Below, piece after piece: positions 1 to 13,168 of a stretch of 64,000 nt of DNA. Each line of letters begins with the position of its first letter. Within the stretch, counting starts at the first letter, position 1. The notes beneath the pieces were generated by a model, which did no database searches, was not told the DNA's origin, and was given only the letters and a program-made list of their open reading frames with translations. Location: assembly GCF_040954645.1 (NCBI RefSeq), contig NC_092804.1, positions 150,979,108 to 151,043,107 on the forward strand. Reading direction: 5' to 3'. A program made the translations under genes and the position numbers. This DNA comes from Diabrotica undecimpunctata (taxonomy: Eukaryota; Arthropoda; Insecta; Coleoptera; Chrysomelidae).

Positions 1-1125
1 TAACCTCTCTAGCGTTGGGCCTTGAGGCTGAAATTTAACACTGGCGTTCTAATACGTTTAAAAAATACGGTCTTCAGATTTGTGAACCACATTTCTCCTG
101 ACGTAATTTTACGCTTTTCGTGCTCTAAAAGGGTTAAAATACGAATCCAAAGGTAAAATGCAAATAAATGGAGATTTTTTTGGGTACTGCTCTGATTTAT
201 TTAGCAGAGTGATACATTTTCTTGAACGTATTTCACCTACATTTAAATCCAACATTTGCATTGATTTTTACGTTTTCCCATGTTACACTTTACATTCTAG
301 GGCCTTATTTTTTATGTTGTATTAACTAAAGCTTTGATAGATCCTCTTATATTATTTATAGGTAACATTTAATACTTTTACATATATGTTTAAAGATTTG
401 TAATATGTAAAAAAAAATAAAAGTTTTTAGTCTGCCATATTCTGTTTTTCTAAAAATGAAGAAATTATTTGACAAATGTACAAATTCCTAGTTTTTATAG
501 TTGAATAAATGATATTTACTTATTTTAATTAATTATTTTTTTTATAATTAATATTCCTTTGGCATACCTCTTGTTGTTTTTTACAATAAATCGTAACCCC
601 TCTTTACCTATTGCTTTTCTTTTTGATTTGTTCTTCTTTTATTCAATATTTAATTGTAAACTTTCCATTGCCATCATTGTCATACCTTTGGAAATTACCT
701 ATTTTATTATTTTTATTTAGCAAATTAGACGAACAAGCACGATTCTGATATTATGAGGGAAGAAGACGGATCCTGTTTATCACTGCTCTCAATCTGTTAC
801 CCTTAAGATATTTAAGAAGAACATTTTCAAATACATAGAAAAACGACGAAATAATTGTTAACTTAGGGGCATACTGCAAAGTATGAAAAATTATAAAGGT
901 GTCAATTGTAATGAATAAGGATGAAAAACGTTGTAAAAAAAGAATGTCGTTGAATTACGACAAAATATGTAGGCACCACAGCTTTTGCTAAAATAATTTG
1001 ATTTTTAACCAGGAGGTATAAACTAAAAAGACAGATTTACACCCAAGAAAGTTACTAGAAAAGTCACCAAATACATCTTTTTTGGTTAATTATCTCGGCC
1101 TTGCGGTAATCCAGTAATCAGTATC
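1..1125. other. AT-rich intergenic DNA, no gene seen
   Basis: Low-complexity AT-rich sequence with short homopolymers and stops in all frames. I see no conserved coding motif, RNA gene or long repeat in it. Confidence 0.6.
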
Positions 1126-1752
1126 AGACAACCCATCGAGTTAGAATCTATGGAGAAGCTATGAGCATATTAACGTGTGTATTAAAAACGGCGTAGCTAC
1201 GGGTGTCTAACGATAATACCAATATGGCGGTGGGATCATGGCCGGACTCAATAATATTAAAACTACTATAAAAATATGACTAGTTATTCAGAAGATTTAA
1301 TCATAATCTAAAAAAGTGCAATACATTTTTAATAAACTATGATTTATTTATCCCGCGGTAAACACTAAAAACACGATATATTATACATAAAGATAAATTA
1401 ATACAGTCAAATACTATTAATTTATTCTCTAAAGTACGGGCCATTACTTTGTTTACATATTTGTATACTAACCTGTAGTGTAGAACGTTATTCCTGAAGA
1501 TTTTTTATTAACATTGCTTCTGCTACTACAACTACGTTGAGAACAAGAAATCATTATTATGCACTATCACAATATATTATTACAGTTTCTATAAAAGTAT
1601 TTTAAAACTAAAAATATTCGAAAAACAATAAACGTAAACAAACATATACGATCTGTCAAAAGTGTCAAAACAATCTTAACAATATGGCCGAAGTGAGGTC
1701 GTTTTTAGTCATGTGATGCCCTCTTCATAGATTCTAACTCGATGAGACAACC
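1126..1752. mobile_element. 611-bp MITE with 8-bp target-site duplication
   Basis: The element at 1134-1744 starts CATCGAGTTAGAATCTATG and ends with the reverse complement of that sequence, giving terminal inverted repeats of about 24 bp with one or two mismatches. It is bounded on both sides by the 8-bp direct repeat AGACAACC (1126-1133 and 1745-1752), read here as a target-site duplication. An 8-bp duplication fits hAT or P superfamily elements. The interior has no open frame, so it would be non-autonomous and mobilised in trans. Superfamily assignment is inference. Confidence 0.7.
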
Positions 1753-2150
1753 TCACACATCGATTCTAACCTAACTTTGTTTATTTTTCAATAATATTTT
1801 TTTTCAGTTCACTTCCAATATATATTTTTTTGTTTTTGTAATTACATAACATTAAGTACATTACACTTATAACATTAATTAATGAAGTAAATAGATACAA
1901 TAGTACACATATAAGAACAAGAAATATTGTAGAAAAGCTATTTGGAGTCTAGAAAAGACAGTTTCCTTGTTTTCAACAAGGTCTACACTCCAAATTAAAT
2001 ATATTTCGTGCAATAATATGTTGCGTGCGTATAGTTTCGTGCAAATATATATTTTTTAGAAAATGTTGATGTTTAAATTGTAGGAGACATTTTATTCAAC
2101 AATTTTTTTGCAATCCTATGTAGAATAAGATTTAATAATTTAGAATTAAT
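1753..2150. other. AT-rich spacer, no gene seen
   Basis: AT-rich sequence between the MITE and a LINE remnant. Nothing in it could be supported as a gene or repeat. Confidence 0.55.
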
Positions 2151-2151
2151 T

Positions 2152-2309
2152 TAGCTGAAACTCCATTTTGCGAATGTGGCGAAAAAGGCTCAATTGAGCA
2201 TTTAGTTTTAAATTGCTCATTAAATACACGATTTATAAACCAATTTATAATAAAAATATACGAGTATATCAATAATAAAAAAAACCTATTAAAAGACCTT
2301 TTAATTTAG
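2152..2309 (+). pseudogene. LINE C-terminal zinc-motif remnant
   Basis: An open segment of about 50 codons translates to CECGEKGSIEHLVLNC followed by a lysine- and isoleucine-rich stretch, and ends at TAG. The Cys-Cys-His-Cys pattern with 'EHLVLNC' is the zinc-knuckle-like motif near the C-terminus of many I/R1/Jockey-type LINE ORF2 proteins. Nothing upstream continues into RNase H or RT, so this is an isolated 3' remnant. It is short and could be coincidental, but the residue pattern is characteristic. Confidence 0.45.
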
Positions 2310-3372
2310 CAGATTTAATAAAAACCAATAACTTGCCTATATATGAAATAATTTTTCGCCACATACGTGAAATGAAATTGAATTTCTAAATGTATTATGG
2401 AAACAGTGTATATATTTCAAATGTAAAAAGTTAGTTATATAAGTCCTTTGCCATTTATTAAACACATTTTTAAGATGTGTTTTTATGTCGGTAGTGCACC
2501 GAATTATTTAAATTTACTATCAGACTGTTGGATTAGACAATTTTCACTTATAATTACATTGCTTCGCGAATATATAAACAACTGAAAGATCATACAAACA
2601 AATAAAAATATTGGTTGTGCTGGGTAACATTTAAAAAAATATATTTTGAAGTATATAAGATTTTGTAAATAATTATAATTATATATAAACCCTAAATAAT
2701 ATTTGCTAGACGAGAGTCCACTTATGTTAGAAAAGGTTTAAATCCCTTATGATTTTCGAGTCGGCAAGAGTGACGAATATATTTTTAAAATCGTCATTAA
2801 AAAAAGTTAAAAGATATGCAGTTCGTTGTAAATTGCAATTATTCGAATATAATTATAAAAACAATGAGTAGAAATTTGGAAGCAGGTGCGTCGCGGCCTA
2901 AAATTACTAAATCATGTAATTTATATCTTCCAATAAATCGAAAAAATTTAGTGAAGAAGAACTATTAGACAGTGATAGTAAGATAGATGAGTTGAACTGA
3001 GTGATGTTTCTTACACACCTAGTAAATACTGCTCCCGAAATAAAAAAATTTAAATAATAAATAATTCTGTCACTATACCATTGCCTTATGTGTCAGGAAA
3101 AACCAGGCCTTATGTGTTGGAACATGTTTTCCAAATGATCACACAACCTAAAAGTATTGTACTTATAATATATTAGTTTTTTTGTTTGTATACGAGTATA
3201 ATTACATATTTTAAATCTTCTCCCTGGGACATAATATATGTGCGCCATCCCTTCCTGGTGCAAGTATCTTTATCTTATACCTGGTGGCATACATGTGAGA
3301 GATGCAAAAATTTTTCGTTGTTTCACTATAATTATAATTAATAATTGCTAACATTTATTAATTATCTTATTA
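2310..3372. other. AT-rich spacer, no gene seen
   Basis: No coding or RNA feature recognised. It has short AT-rich direct repeats only, and ends at the outer tip of the foldback element. Confidence 0.55.
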
Positions 3373-4940
3373 GCCCAGTCTGGTTAAAAAAAAGGTGAAA
3401 AAATGTTTCGCAGATATCAGAAGCTTTTAAGACATAGGTGGGGGATACTAGATGATGAATAGATGAAAAGATACTCCTAGTTTTACCTTGCGTTTTTTTA
3501 AGCAATAATTTATGGTCACAATTTGATTTTTTGTCTATAAATTTTTTCCCTTATATTTTAAATAAACAATATTTATGTCATTTTTTTATGTCAAGAATAT
3601 CTTTATTTTCCCGTTTTTTTAATTAAAATTGATAAATAATTTACAAAGATATTTGTAAAAAAGCAGTTTTTTGCACTAATTTATAAATTTTATTAATTTT
3701 TTTATTAAAAAAAGAAAATGGTATTAATACATTTAAACGTCAAGGAATTACCATCTTTAATTACCATATCAGTCAAATATTTTATAAGTTATTTAATTTG
3801 TTTATCCCTGAGGCTAATTATTTAAACTATTGAGCTTGCCCTATGCATGATGCTAGACACATTCAGCAAATTTCTTAGGATTCTTTAAGACTTAGACTAT
3901 CTCAGAAGTTAAATGCATATTGAGTTTTCATCGAAATTATTTACAAAATAAACGTTTGAAAAAGGGGTATGTTTTTTACTTACATAATAAACAATTGTAA
4001 TAACTTCTATATTTTTCAAGCTACAGACTTGTACCTATAACCATTGGATAGCTGGTAAAAAACCTCACATTAAAAAATAAAAAACCTTCTATGACCAATA
4101 GGAACGAAGTTAGTGACTATTTTTAAACAAATCATATCTCCATTGTTTATAAACATTAAGAAGTAAAATTTGCACAAATTTTGAATGAAAATCTAAGCTT
4201 TATATTGAAACTTATAGCTATAAAATTTATCTAATTTTTCGAAACGACGATACTTTCGAAAGATCGACATAGGAAAGTGGAGAGGATATCTGTTTCAGCT
4301 CCGTTTTTTTTTCGGCATCGGAACTACAAATTGCAACACGTAGGAAAAATTTACATTATCTCGGCTTCCTTTGCAGCTGCAAGCCTCTTTTTTTATTCTG
4401 GGGTAGCTCGTCGAAATATGAATAACTACATAGTTTTCACTGGCCGGAAAATATGGGAAAACTCGGAAAAATTGAGTCCATTTGAAATTTACCGTAAATA
4501 CTTATTTTTTTAATTTGCTCGATAGTCTGTCGCAGTATTAATAATGATGACATAATTTTCACCCCCCATAAATCTCGGAAAATCCCGGAAAATCAACATA
4601 TGTTTTTTCATTTTATATCAATGATGTAATAATACTTATATATTTTATAAATTAAATTTCAGGTAATTTTTTACACATTATATTATTATATTCGTTATAT
4701 TACTTATAATTGTTTGTATTTTTATAATTAACAATATTGATTTTTATTTTATTTTTCTTACAAATATGATATACAATGTTAATCTAATTTGCCTTAAGTG
4801 CTTTGATAAATTAAGTCGATTTTTTCATCACTTGCCTTATTAAATTTTGCAATGTTTATTGAACTTTACTTTTTTTATTTTCTTTACATACATTGGTTTA
4901 AAAGTTAAAATTTGGTTCATTTATTCGACTTCACTGTCAA

Positions 4941-4972
4941 CATATTCATGGGCGATCTTGCCCATGAATATG
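4941..4972. repeat. Perfect 13-bp inverted repeat at LINE breakpoint
   Basis: CATATTCATGGGC at 4941-4953 is followed after six bases by its exact reverse complement at 4960-4972. It sits where recognisable LINE coding begins. Confidence 0.8.
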
Positions 4973-6026
4973 CCAAGGTAGGTCAAGGTAAGGTAGGAGA
5001 ACAAGTGGGAAAATATGGGCTTGGAAACAGAAATGACACAGGAGATCGATTGATTCAATTTTGCCAAAGTGAAGACTACGTAATAACAAATACCTTTTTT
5101 AAATTACTTCCTCGATGGTTATATACATGGACATCTCCACAACATACCAAAGAAAAAATAGTGAGAAATGAAATAGACTACATTATGATAGCAAGGAGGT
5201 ATCATAATGCTGTTAAATGTACTAAGACGTACCCAGGAGCTGATATAGGCTCAGATCATAACCCGGTAGTTACTGTGATAGAGGCGAGACCAAAAAAGAT
5301 TAGAAGACCACACAGAAAGGCACTAGATTTAAATAAACTTAAGAACAAAAATATACGACAAGAAACAGGAGAAGAAATAAATGAAAAGCTCCGTTCAGTG
5401 CAGCAACAAATTAACGATACAAACAACGTTAACCAAAAATTAAAGTACATAAATACAGCTATACAAACAGTAGGAAAGAAACATATTACAAAAACAACAA
5501 CAAAGAATAAGGGTTGGATGACACAAGATATACTAGACTTGATGGAAGAAAGAAGAAAGATGAATAATTACCCAGACAAATACAAAGAAATAAATAAACA
5601 CATAAAAAAGAGAATAAAAGAAGCCAAAGAGGAGTGGATTAAAGAACAATGTGAAGAAATGGAAACTTATGAGAAAAAGTACAATGCGGTCAATATGCAC
5701 AAAAAAGTAAAAGAGATAACAGGAAGCATAAAGAAATGCCAAATAGGTAAACTTAAAGACAAAGATGAAAATTTTATTGTAGATCTAGAGAATAAAATAA
5801 AAAGATGGACAGAATACCTGAATAAATTATTTGAAGACGATAGAAACAACTTAACTCAGATAATCAATGCAACTGGGCCAGACATATTGAAAGAAGAAGT
5901 AGAATACACAATAAGAAACGCTAAAAATGAAAAAGCAAATGGACCTAATGAAATTCCTATAGAACTGTTGAAGCTTTTGAATGATAAATCCGTTACCATA
6001 ATATTAAATTTTGCAGCGAGGTGCTA
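4948..6026 (+). pseudogene. Non-LTR retrotransposon fragment (endonuclease end and RT start)
   Basis: A continuous open frame (the long ORF runs 4912-6027) encodes the C-terminal part of an apurinic-type (EEP) endonuclease. Visible are VGKYGLGNRNDTGDRLIQFC, then a TW-S segment, 'NEIDYIM' and the catalytic 'GSDHNPVV'. A lysine/glutamate-rich linker follows, and then the N-terminal RT signature 'AKNEKANGPNEIPIELLK'. It stops where the right arm of the foldback element begins, so the RT core is missing. Codons before about 4948 do not look like LINE protein. The frame is intact but the gene is truncated at both ends. This endonuclease-RT type is common in insect genomes; the clade is not certain. 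Confidence 0.8.
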
Positions 6027-6993
6027 AAACAGTTTCCCCTCCACTTTCCTATGTCGATCTTTCGAAAGTAACTTCGTTTCGAAAGGTTTTAAGTTTCGAA
6101 AATTTGGATGAATTTTATACCTATAAAATTCAATATAATGTTTGGATTTTCATTCAAAATTTGTGCAAATTTTACTTCTTAATGTTTATAAACAATGGGG
6201 ATATAATTAACAAAAAAATTGTCGCTAACTTCGTTCCTATTGTTCATAGGTTTATTTTTTTTTGTTAAATGTGAGTTTTTTTTTCAAGCTATCTAATGTT
6301 TGTACGTACAAGTCTGTAGCTTGAAAAATATAGAAGTTATTAAAATTGTTTATAAGTAAAAAACATACCCCTTTTTCAAACGTTTATTTTGTAAATAATT
6401 TCGATGAAAACTCAATATTTATTTAACTTCTGAGATAGTATAAGTCTCAAAAAATCCTATGAAATTTGTTAAATGTGTCTAGCATCATTCATAGGGCAAG
6501 TTCAATGGTTTAAATAATTAGTCCCAGGGATAAACAAATTGAATAACTTTTAAACTATTTGACCGATCGGGGGGAAATTTCGTACAAATTTAAAGGACGG
6601 TAATTCCTCGAAGTTGAAATGTATTAATAACATTTTTTTGTTTTGTTAATAAAAAAATTAATTAAATTTATAAATTAGTGCAAAAAACTGCTTTTTTGCA
6701 AATATCTCCGTAAATTATTTATCAATTTTAATTGAAAAAACGGGAAAATAAAGATATTCTTAATATAAAAAAATGGTATAAATATTGTTTATTTAAATTA
6801 TAAGGGAAAAAACTTATAGATAAAAAATCAAATTCTGACCATAAATTATTGTTTAAAAAAAACGCAAGGTAAAAATAGGAGTATCTTTTCTTCTATTCGT
6901 CATCTAGTAACCTCCACCTATGTCTTAAAAGCTTCAGATATCTGCGAAACATTTTGTCGTGAAATCGATGATTTTTGTATAACCAGACTGGGC

Positions 6994-7860
6994 TATATAG
7001 TTTTATTAATAAATAAGCTTCAGTTCAGAGTATAAGTCTTAGGATCGGACCTCCGCATGCAACAGGTTAATAGTAAAATACTCTAATATTTAAAAACTGA
7101 AGACTTAATCTGTATTATCTATTTTTCATATTAAAATAACAACTTTTACAAATAATAAGGCTTTCTTCGTATTTGAAATATCTACTAAATCAAAACTACA
7201 GTATTTCCCGCATAATTTTAATATCACTTAGTAGGTTAAGGTATTACCGATATAATAAATATTCTACAAGTTACCTATATTTAAGCACGGGAAATCCTTA
7301 TAAAGGAAACAGCTTAAAACTGTCTCCACTAGTTTCAAAAATAGGGTAAAGGCGCACGAATCCTTAATTTTGTCAGAATTTACAAATTATTTATGTATCC
7401 TGGGATAGACACACTCTCAGAAGACGGTAGGCTGCAAATCACCTGGGTATAAGAGCTCTTAAATAATCAATAAAGTAATTACATGCGAATTACTCTGTTG
7501 GGTATGAATTTGAAGGGAGTATTAAGACATATGATAATTTTACAGTGTTTTGATAATGAAAATAGTTTCCAGTGTGATATTTTAGGGAACTGACAGGGTA
7601 TGGAATATTTTGCCTTCATAGAATCTTTTATTGATTGCGGTTATTAAATAAAACAGTTTTATTTCCCCGTTATTCATTTATTATCGTGTTTATTTTATAC
7701 ATATATGTATTCTAAATGTTAGTTTAACAAGTGATAATGTTATATATTTATGATAGGTTGAAATATGGAAAGTAGAGAATAATGATAAATAATAATATAC
7801 TTATACTAGTATATCTCTAACAAGGACTAAAAATGTTACGTTCACTGCTATTACTAACAC
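6994..7860. other. AT-rich spacer, no gene seen
   Basis: No open frame or conserved motif recognised between the foldback element and the next LINE. Confidence 0.55.
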
Positions 7861-7861
7861 A

Positions 7862-9803
7862 AGCGCATACCAGAAAGAAATAGATAGAAACCTTCAGAAT
7901 GACGTGCAAGATAAAACCCATATTGAACAACTTAACGAAAGGTTGGTGTATGCTCTAAGGAAGGCACAGAAGAACTGTTAAGTTAAGTAAACAAGGAAAA
8001 ATGAAAAACTTACAACATACAAACTTACAAGGAACCTAATGCAAAAAAGAAATGAAATGAAAGATAAGCACACAGTAAACATCGCAGAGCTGAGGAATTT
8101 AAATAAAACCATTTCAAAAGCTGTTAGAAAAGGGATTTAAACACTAAAGAAACAACTAATACCATAGAACAAAATAAAAGCCTCAAAGTTCTAAAACGAA
8201 AGTTGAATACAGGAACCAGAAACATTTATAAGCTAAAAAATAGACAAGGGCATGCTATATAGTAACAACAAGAAATTATGAAAATTATCGAAGATTACTA
8301 TATAACATTATATCGTCAAGATGCTCACATTCCAGAGGTGGAAATCCCAGCCATACAAAATCAAGGATCAGAGACACTTCTAGATACAACCGAGGAGGAA
8401 ATCGAATCAGCGTTGAAAGATATGAAGAACAGCAAAACACCTGGAGAAGATGGCATTGTAAGTGAAATACTAAAAATAGGAGGCGAATGCGTCATAAAAG
8501 CTTTAAGAACCTTTTATAATGCCTGCCTCTTTGAAGGAGTTACACCAGAAAATTGTAATAGTGCCATTATGACAATATTGCACAAAAAAGAGATGTAAGA
8601 GAAATTGGAAACTGCAGACCTATCAGCTTGTAATCTCATTTATATGAGCTCTTTATGAGAATAATTACTAACAGACTGGAACCTAAGCTGGATTTTCACC
8701 AACCATTAGAGCAGGCCGAATTTAGGAATGGCTTTGGAACGAATGACCAGCTACAAGTAATAAAATCCTTAATAGAGAAAGTTACAGAATACAACATGCC
8801 ATTGATATTAATATTTGTAGACTTTGAGAAAACGTTTGACTTAGTCCAGTATAGCTCCTTGTTAAGAGCTCTTACAGAGTGCAGTATTGATCATAGATAC
8901 ACAACTCTTTTTCAGAATATATATTATAGCGCAACAGCTGCAGTTAGAATGTATTATGGCAACACAAATACATTTCCCTTAGAGAGGGGTATTAGGCAAG
9001 GAGATACCATCTCTCCTAAGCTATTTACCGCTTTGGTGCATAATGCTATGAGAAATAATAATTGGGAGAACATTGGAGTCAACATAAATGGAGAATTTCT
9101 GAACAACTTGAGATTTGCAGACGACATAGTCCTTATTGCAGACCGGGTAGATCATGCCTGCCAGCTTCTTCAAGACCTTCAGAGCTCGTGTACATGAGTT
9201 GGACTTATAATTAATTAAATTAATTTAATCAACCTAGTACTGGCGAAAAACATCTCAACTAATTAACTAATTGGACACGTATATAGCTATAAATATCTGG
9301 GCCACGAGATTAAATTAGTAAGAGATAATCAAATAACGGACCTAAACAAGAGAATAGGACTGGCATGGGCGGCTTACGGAAAACTGAGACAAGTCTTTAG
9401 ATCAGATATTCCCATGTGCTTGAAAGGAAAGGTCTTTGATCAATGTGTACTCCCAGTTCTAACGTATGGAGCAGAAACATTGACCCATACCAGAAAAGTA
9501 ATCAATAAAATAGAAGTTGCACAGAAAGTGATGGAGAGGTCAATGCTGAATATATCCCTCAGAGACAGAGTATCAAATACAATAATTAGGAGAAAAACTG
9601 GTGTTATTGACGCAGTTGAAAGATTTACAACATTGAAATCGAACTAGGAGCGCATGTTGACCTTGTTGGAGGACGTCCTCCAACAAGGTGGTTAGATGAC
9701 ATCAAGCGCATTAAGCGCAACTGGATTCAGGGTGCTCAAGATAGAATGCATTGGAATTATTTACGGAAGGTCTATGTCCAGCAGTGGACTCAAAACGGCT
9801 GAT
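7862..9803 (+). pseudogene. RTE-type LINE, 5'-truncated, frameshifted
   Basis: Segments in shifting frames together cover the RT and C-terminal region of an RTE-like ORF2. 8278-8598 holds the early RT ('NSKTPGEDGIVSEILK'). 8655-9197 holds the RT core: 'EQAEFRNGFGTNDQLQV', 'FVDFEKTFDLVQ', 'RGIRQGDTISPKLFTA' and the catalytic box 'LRFADDIVLIA'. 9414-9647 holds 'LPVLTYGAETLT', and a final segment to about 9803 reads 'RPPTRW' with a tryptophan-rich tail ending TGA. In-frame stops and frameshifts break it near 8600, 9198 and 9648. The ISPKLFTA and FADDIVLIA forms are typical of the RTE clade. A degraded linker is visible from about 7862. It is dead and lacks the endonuclease. Confidence 0.85.
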
Positions 9804-9825
9804 GATAAGTCTATCTGCTAAAAAA

Positions 9826-10780
9826 TCAACGATTTCATGTACAAATCTTGTACAGGATTTTAATTAAAAGTTCCAAAAGCTTTATCAGGAATTGCTAATG
9901 ACAAATGCTTAAAGACGTACATCTGATTTTGCTTTGTTTTACAGTCGTAAAATATGAAAAAATCATTTTTTACCTATAAAACATTTCTTTGACAGTTTAG
10001 AGAAAAACGGTTTAAATAAAAGTTGTAGATGGTAAAATGTTTTTTAATTTTAAACTTTTAAAATAAAATACATAAACAGTTAAATGAGACAATTGTAACA
10101 GACCAAAAAACATATATTTGCAGTACATTATAATAAAGGTTAACAACTTTGTTTTTTTGAACAATGACATGTAATATAGCTACTTGAAATTATAGGAATT
10201 AATAGTTTATGGAAGTGTGCTAAATCTCGGCTATATCGACCAAATAGTTTGTAAGGTATTCAATTTGTTTGTCGCGAAGAACGTTTAGTTAAGCAACTAT
10301 ACTTACCCAAACAGTGACTCTAGAGATATTCAGCAAATCGGAATCGATTCTTTAAGTATTTAATTTTCGAGAAAAAGACTTTTTAGCTTATAAATGTTTA
10401 TAATACCTTTGATATCTTTTATGTCACGTGCTTGTAAGTAGGCTCACTGAAAATATGGTGAAAAAACAATCCTAAAAAAGAGAACTTTTTATCACCAATA
10501 GAAACCAAGATAGCTTTTTTTTTTAAATCATACCTATTTAAATTATTTATTTACAAAAAGCTGAAAATTGAACAAACTATAAGTAAAGGTCTAGATTTTA
10601 TTCAGTTTAGTAAAACGTTAAAACTTAAAGCGATCGTACTTTTAAAATACCGCCACGTTAAAGTGAAGGGGAAAAGATTACAAGCTTTGTTTTTTTAGAA
10701 TGGAACTTTAAATTGAAGCACGCTGGAAAAATTTGCAATATCTCGCTTTCTGTAGTACATAAATGTAGAGCATGTTTGCC
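9826..10780. repeat. Degraded third copy of the foldback arm sequence
   Basis: Around 10200-10770 the order of short motifs matches the left arm of the 3373-6993 element: 'attcagcaaat', a poly-T stretch beside 'accaatagaaaccaagatag', 'ttgcaat-atctcg'. Similarity is patchy and judged by eye only, so this may be an old solo copy of the same repeat family. Confidence 0.4.
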
Positions 10781-10899
10781 GAGGAGATCCTTGTAGATTG
10801 TTCCCGCCCCACTTGAGTCTTTAACCCTGTTTCCGGTAACTAGTGCCTTTGCAAACTAGCCCAGGGAAATTACGGATTTAACATGTCTTTCCAAAACAC

Positions 10900-11310
10900 G
10901 ATTGCTACGACTTTATAGTGCTTCCTTGCTGTTGGCTATTATGACTGCATCATCGGCATAGCGAAGGTTACTAACAACCTTCTTATTAATCTTTATGCTA
11001 TCCTCAGTATTTCTCAGGGCTCTTTCAAAAATTGCTTCAGAGTGAAGATTTAAAAGTAGGGGAGACAAACCATAACCTTCGTTTACATTTTTCTCTATTG
11101 GGAAGTTTTGTCTATGTAGTTTCATTCCCCACTTTTATTTAGGCTGTTTAATTTAGGTAAAGGTTCTTAATGAATCTTAAGTTATTCTGGTCTGTGGTTC
11201 CATCTTGTAGTAGTTTTCTCAGCTCTGTATGTTTTACACAGATGAACATTTTCTGGTAATCAATGAAGCCTAGAAAAATGTCTCTGCGCTGGTCCCTGTA
11301 TTTTCAAAGC
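10900..11310 (-). pseudogene. LINE reverse-transcriptase fragment
   Basis: Minus-strand codons from about 11310 down to 10913 give pieces of an RT palm domain: a 'FIDYQK' motif, then 'IRFIKNLY'-like residues, then in the open segment 10913-11125 the catalytic box 'NLRYADDAVIIA'. The upstream piece needs frameshifts and contains stops. The form resembles the endonuclease-RT LINE family also present at 57.0-57.5 kb on the minus strand. Only about 130 codons are recognisable. Confidence 0.7.
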
Positions 11311-12620
11311 AATACAGTCAAACTAAAGAGTACTTCACTTATGCCGAAACCTTGTTTATTTAGTGTTATTTAATAATTTCTCTTATTCTCATTATTAAGC
11401 ATTTGTATTACTTATATTTATATTTTATCTGGTCCTGCTTACTCACATTATTTTATTGCTTTTAGGCTTTTAGATTTAAGTATTATTAGAGAAGCTTTGT
11501 TTCTATATTCGCTTTAAAGATTTAGCAGGTTATTCTGTGTAAAGAGTTGGTGGGTACTGATTTTTCAGTGATTTTCTTGACTTAAGGTCAGGGATAATAT
11601 TGTTGTCTTTTACTATTTTGTGTAAATCCTAGCAGTTAATTCAAGAATTGGTAATAATATGTATTAAAACAGTCATTTAAATTTGTTTTATTATTAATGC
11701 AGTTTAGATGACTTTTACCATAAATCGTCTCCAATGTATATTTTATTCTGATTTGGCTCTTTTTCTATTTTAGAAATAACTATTGATTTATTTTATCTTA
11801 GCAAAGCATTTTTTTTCATGAAATATATAGCTAATATAAAATTACCTTTCTTTCAGGTATGTCCTCTCCCTTGTTCATCAACCTTAAAAATCATCACAAT
11901 CAACAACTGAAGGAGTTGGTAATGTACTAAAATTATATTTATCATTAAAAAAAATATCAATATTTTACACTTTATATATAATAGTTAATCATAAGTAAAG
12001 AAACTAATTCTGTGCAGAAGTGTATGTTCAGAAGCAAAAATTATTAGTATTCTACTTATTTAATTTGCAGTAAAGAATCCAAAAATGGTCACTTTTAAGG
12101 CGCTCAAGAATAAACAAGAATCTCTTGTCATACTTAGTTGCAGGTTACATTAATTTTATTGTATAATACTTGTAATTATATAATTAAAACATTTGTTTAT
12201 ATCCTGAAGGAAGCACTTATATAGATCTCTTTAATTATTGGAATTAGCCGGTCATCTGTAATTAGAATTTTACAAAAATAAAATTTTTACTACAAAGTAA
12301 AAAAATTATTTTAAAGGGGTATAATGAAATTTGACATAAGGTTTGCCATCCAAATTATCCTAGGTCAACTAAGATTTTTAATGGACATCTAGGATTAGCT
12401 CAGCTATTTATGAGAACCTCAGAGTCAGATGAACAAGTATTTTTTTTTTAAGAACAAGTATTCTTAATTCTGTTTTCTTCTGTGGAAAAACAAAGTATGA
12501 AGTTGCATAAACTAACTCAAATATATTAAAATGGATAGATAATTCAAATAAATGTTCGGATAAAAATTCAAAAATCTGTTCCAAACATATTTGAGAGGGA
12601 CCAGTGTGGTAAATTTACTC
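11311..12620. other. AT-rich spacer, no gene seen
   Basis: Stops in all frames and no recognised repeat. Confidence 0.5.
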
Positions 12621-13168
12621 GTGTTGTAACGATGTGTGGTATGGTTAGCACCGACTTTCTATCGTCCGTCGGTAAATTCAAACAAAAATATAACTTCCAG
12701 ACCATCTTTTACCACTTGTAGTCCAGACAAATTATAACATGCATTTAATATATTTTTTACCACCAAAAATAAAATGTTTTAACCAAATAATGCTTCAAAT
12801 ATAATGTGCAGAATAACTTTGAATTACGTTCCGCTAATGAACTTGCTTTTTTATCCTTAAAAGAAGAAAAAAAGTTTCAATTATATTGCTTAATTAACAA
12901 TTTAACCTGTTTTACTAATGCCCAAGTATTAATTTTCAAGTTTTAAACTGATTGATTTACGATGAGTAATCCGGTTGTAAAAATGGACTGGACTTACAAA
13001 TTTTTAATTTAGTTGTAATTTTGCAACTAGCTTGTTTATAGATACATGTGCATTGTGCATTGTTTTAATTTTGAGTTTTGTTGAAATTTTGTTGTGAGTA
13101 GTTATAATAATTGTAGTATTTTTTTGTTGTTTGTTTTTTCGAAACTGTCTATTTGTGTATAAAGAAAA

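Larger units (their letters stand above)
3373..6993. mobile_element. Foldback element, ~0.9-kb inverted arms around a LINE fragment
   Basis: Left arm 3373-~4300 and right arm ~6026-6993 are inverted copies of each other. Both tips read GCCCAGTCTGGTTA pointing inward and both are flanked by TA. The inner ends match around the motif GATCGACATAGGAAAGTGGA (4263-4282, inverted near 6041-6060). Arms are diverged by point changes and small indels, so the element is old. The enclosed ~1.7 kb holds AT-rich sequence and the LINE fragment at 4948-6026. The TA flanks would suit a Tc1/mariner-type duplication, but TA in AT-rich DNA is weak evidence. Confidence 0.7.

Noticed and set aside
4277..4513. 78-aa frame as a gene
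   Set aside because: It overlaps the foldback arm edge, has low complexity and shows no motif.
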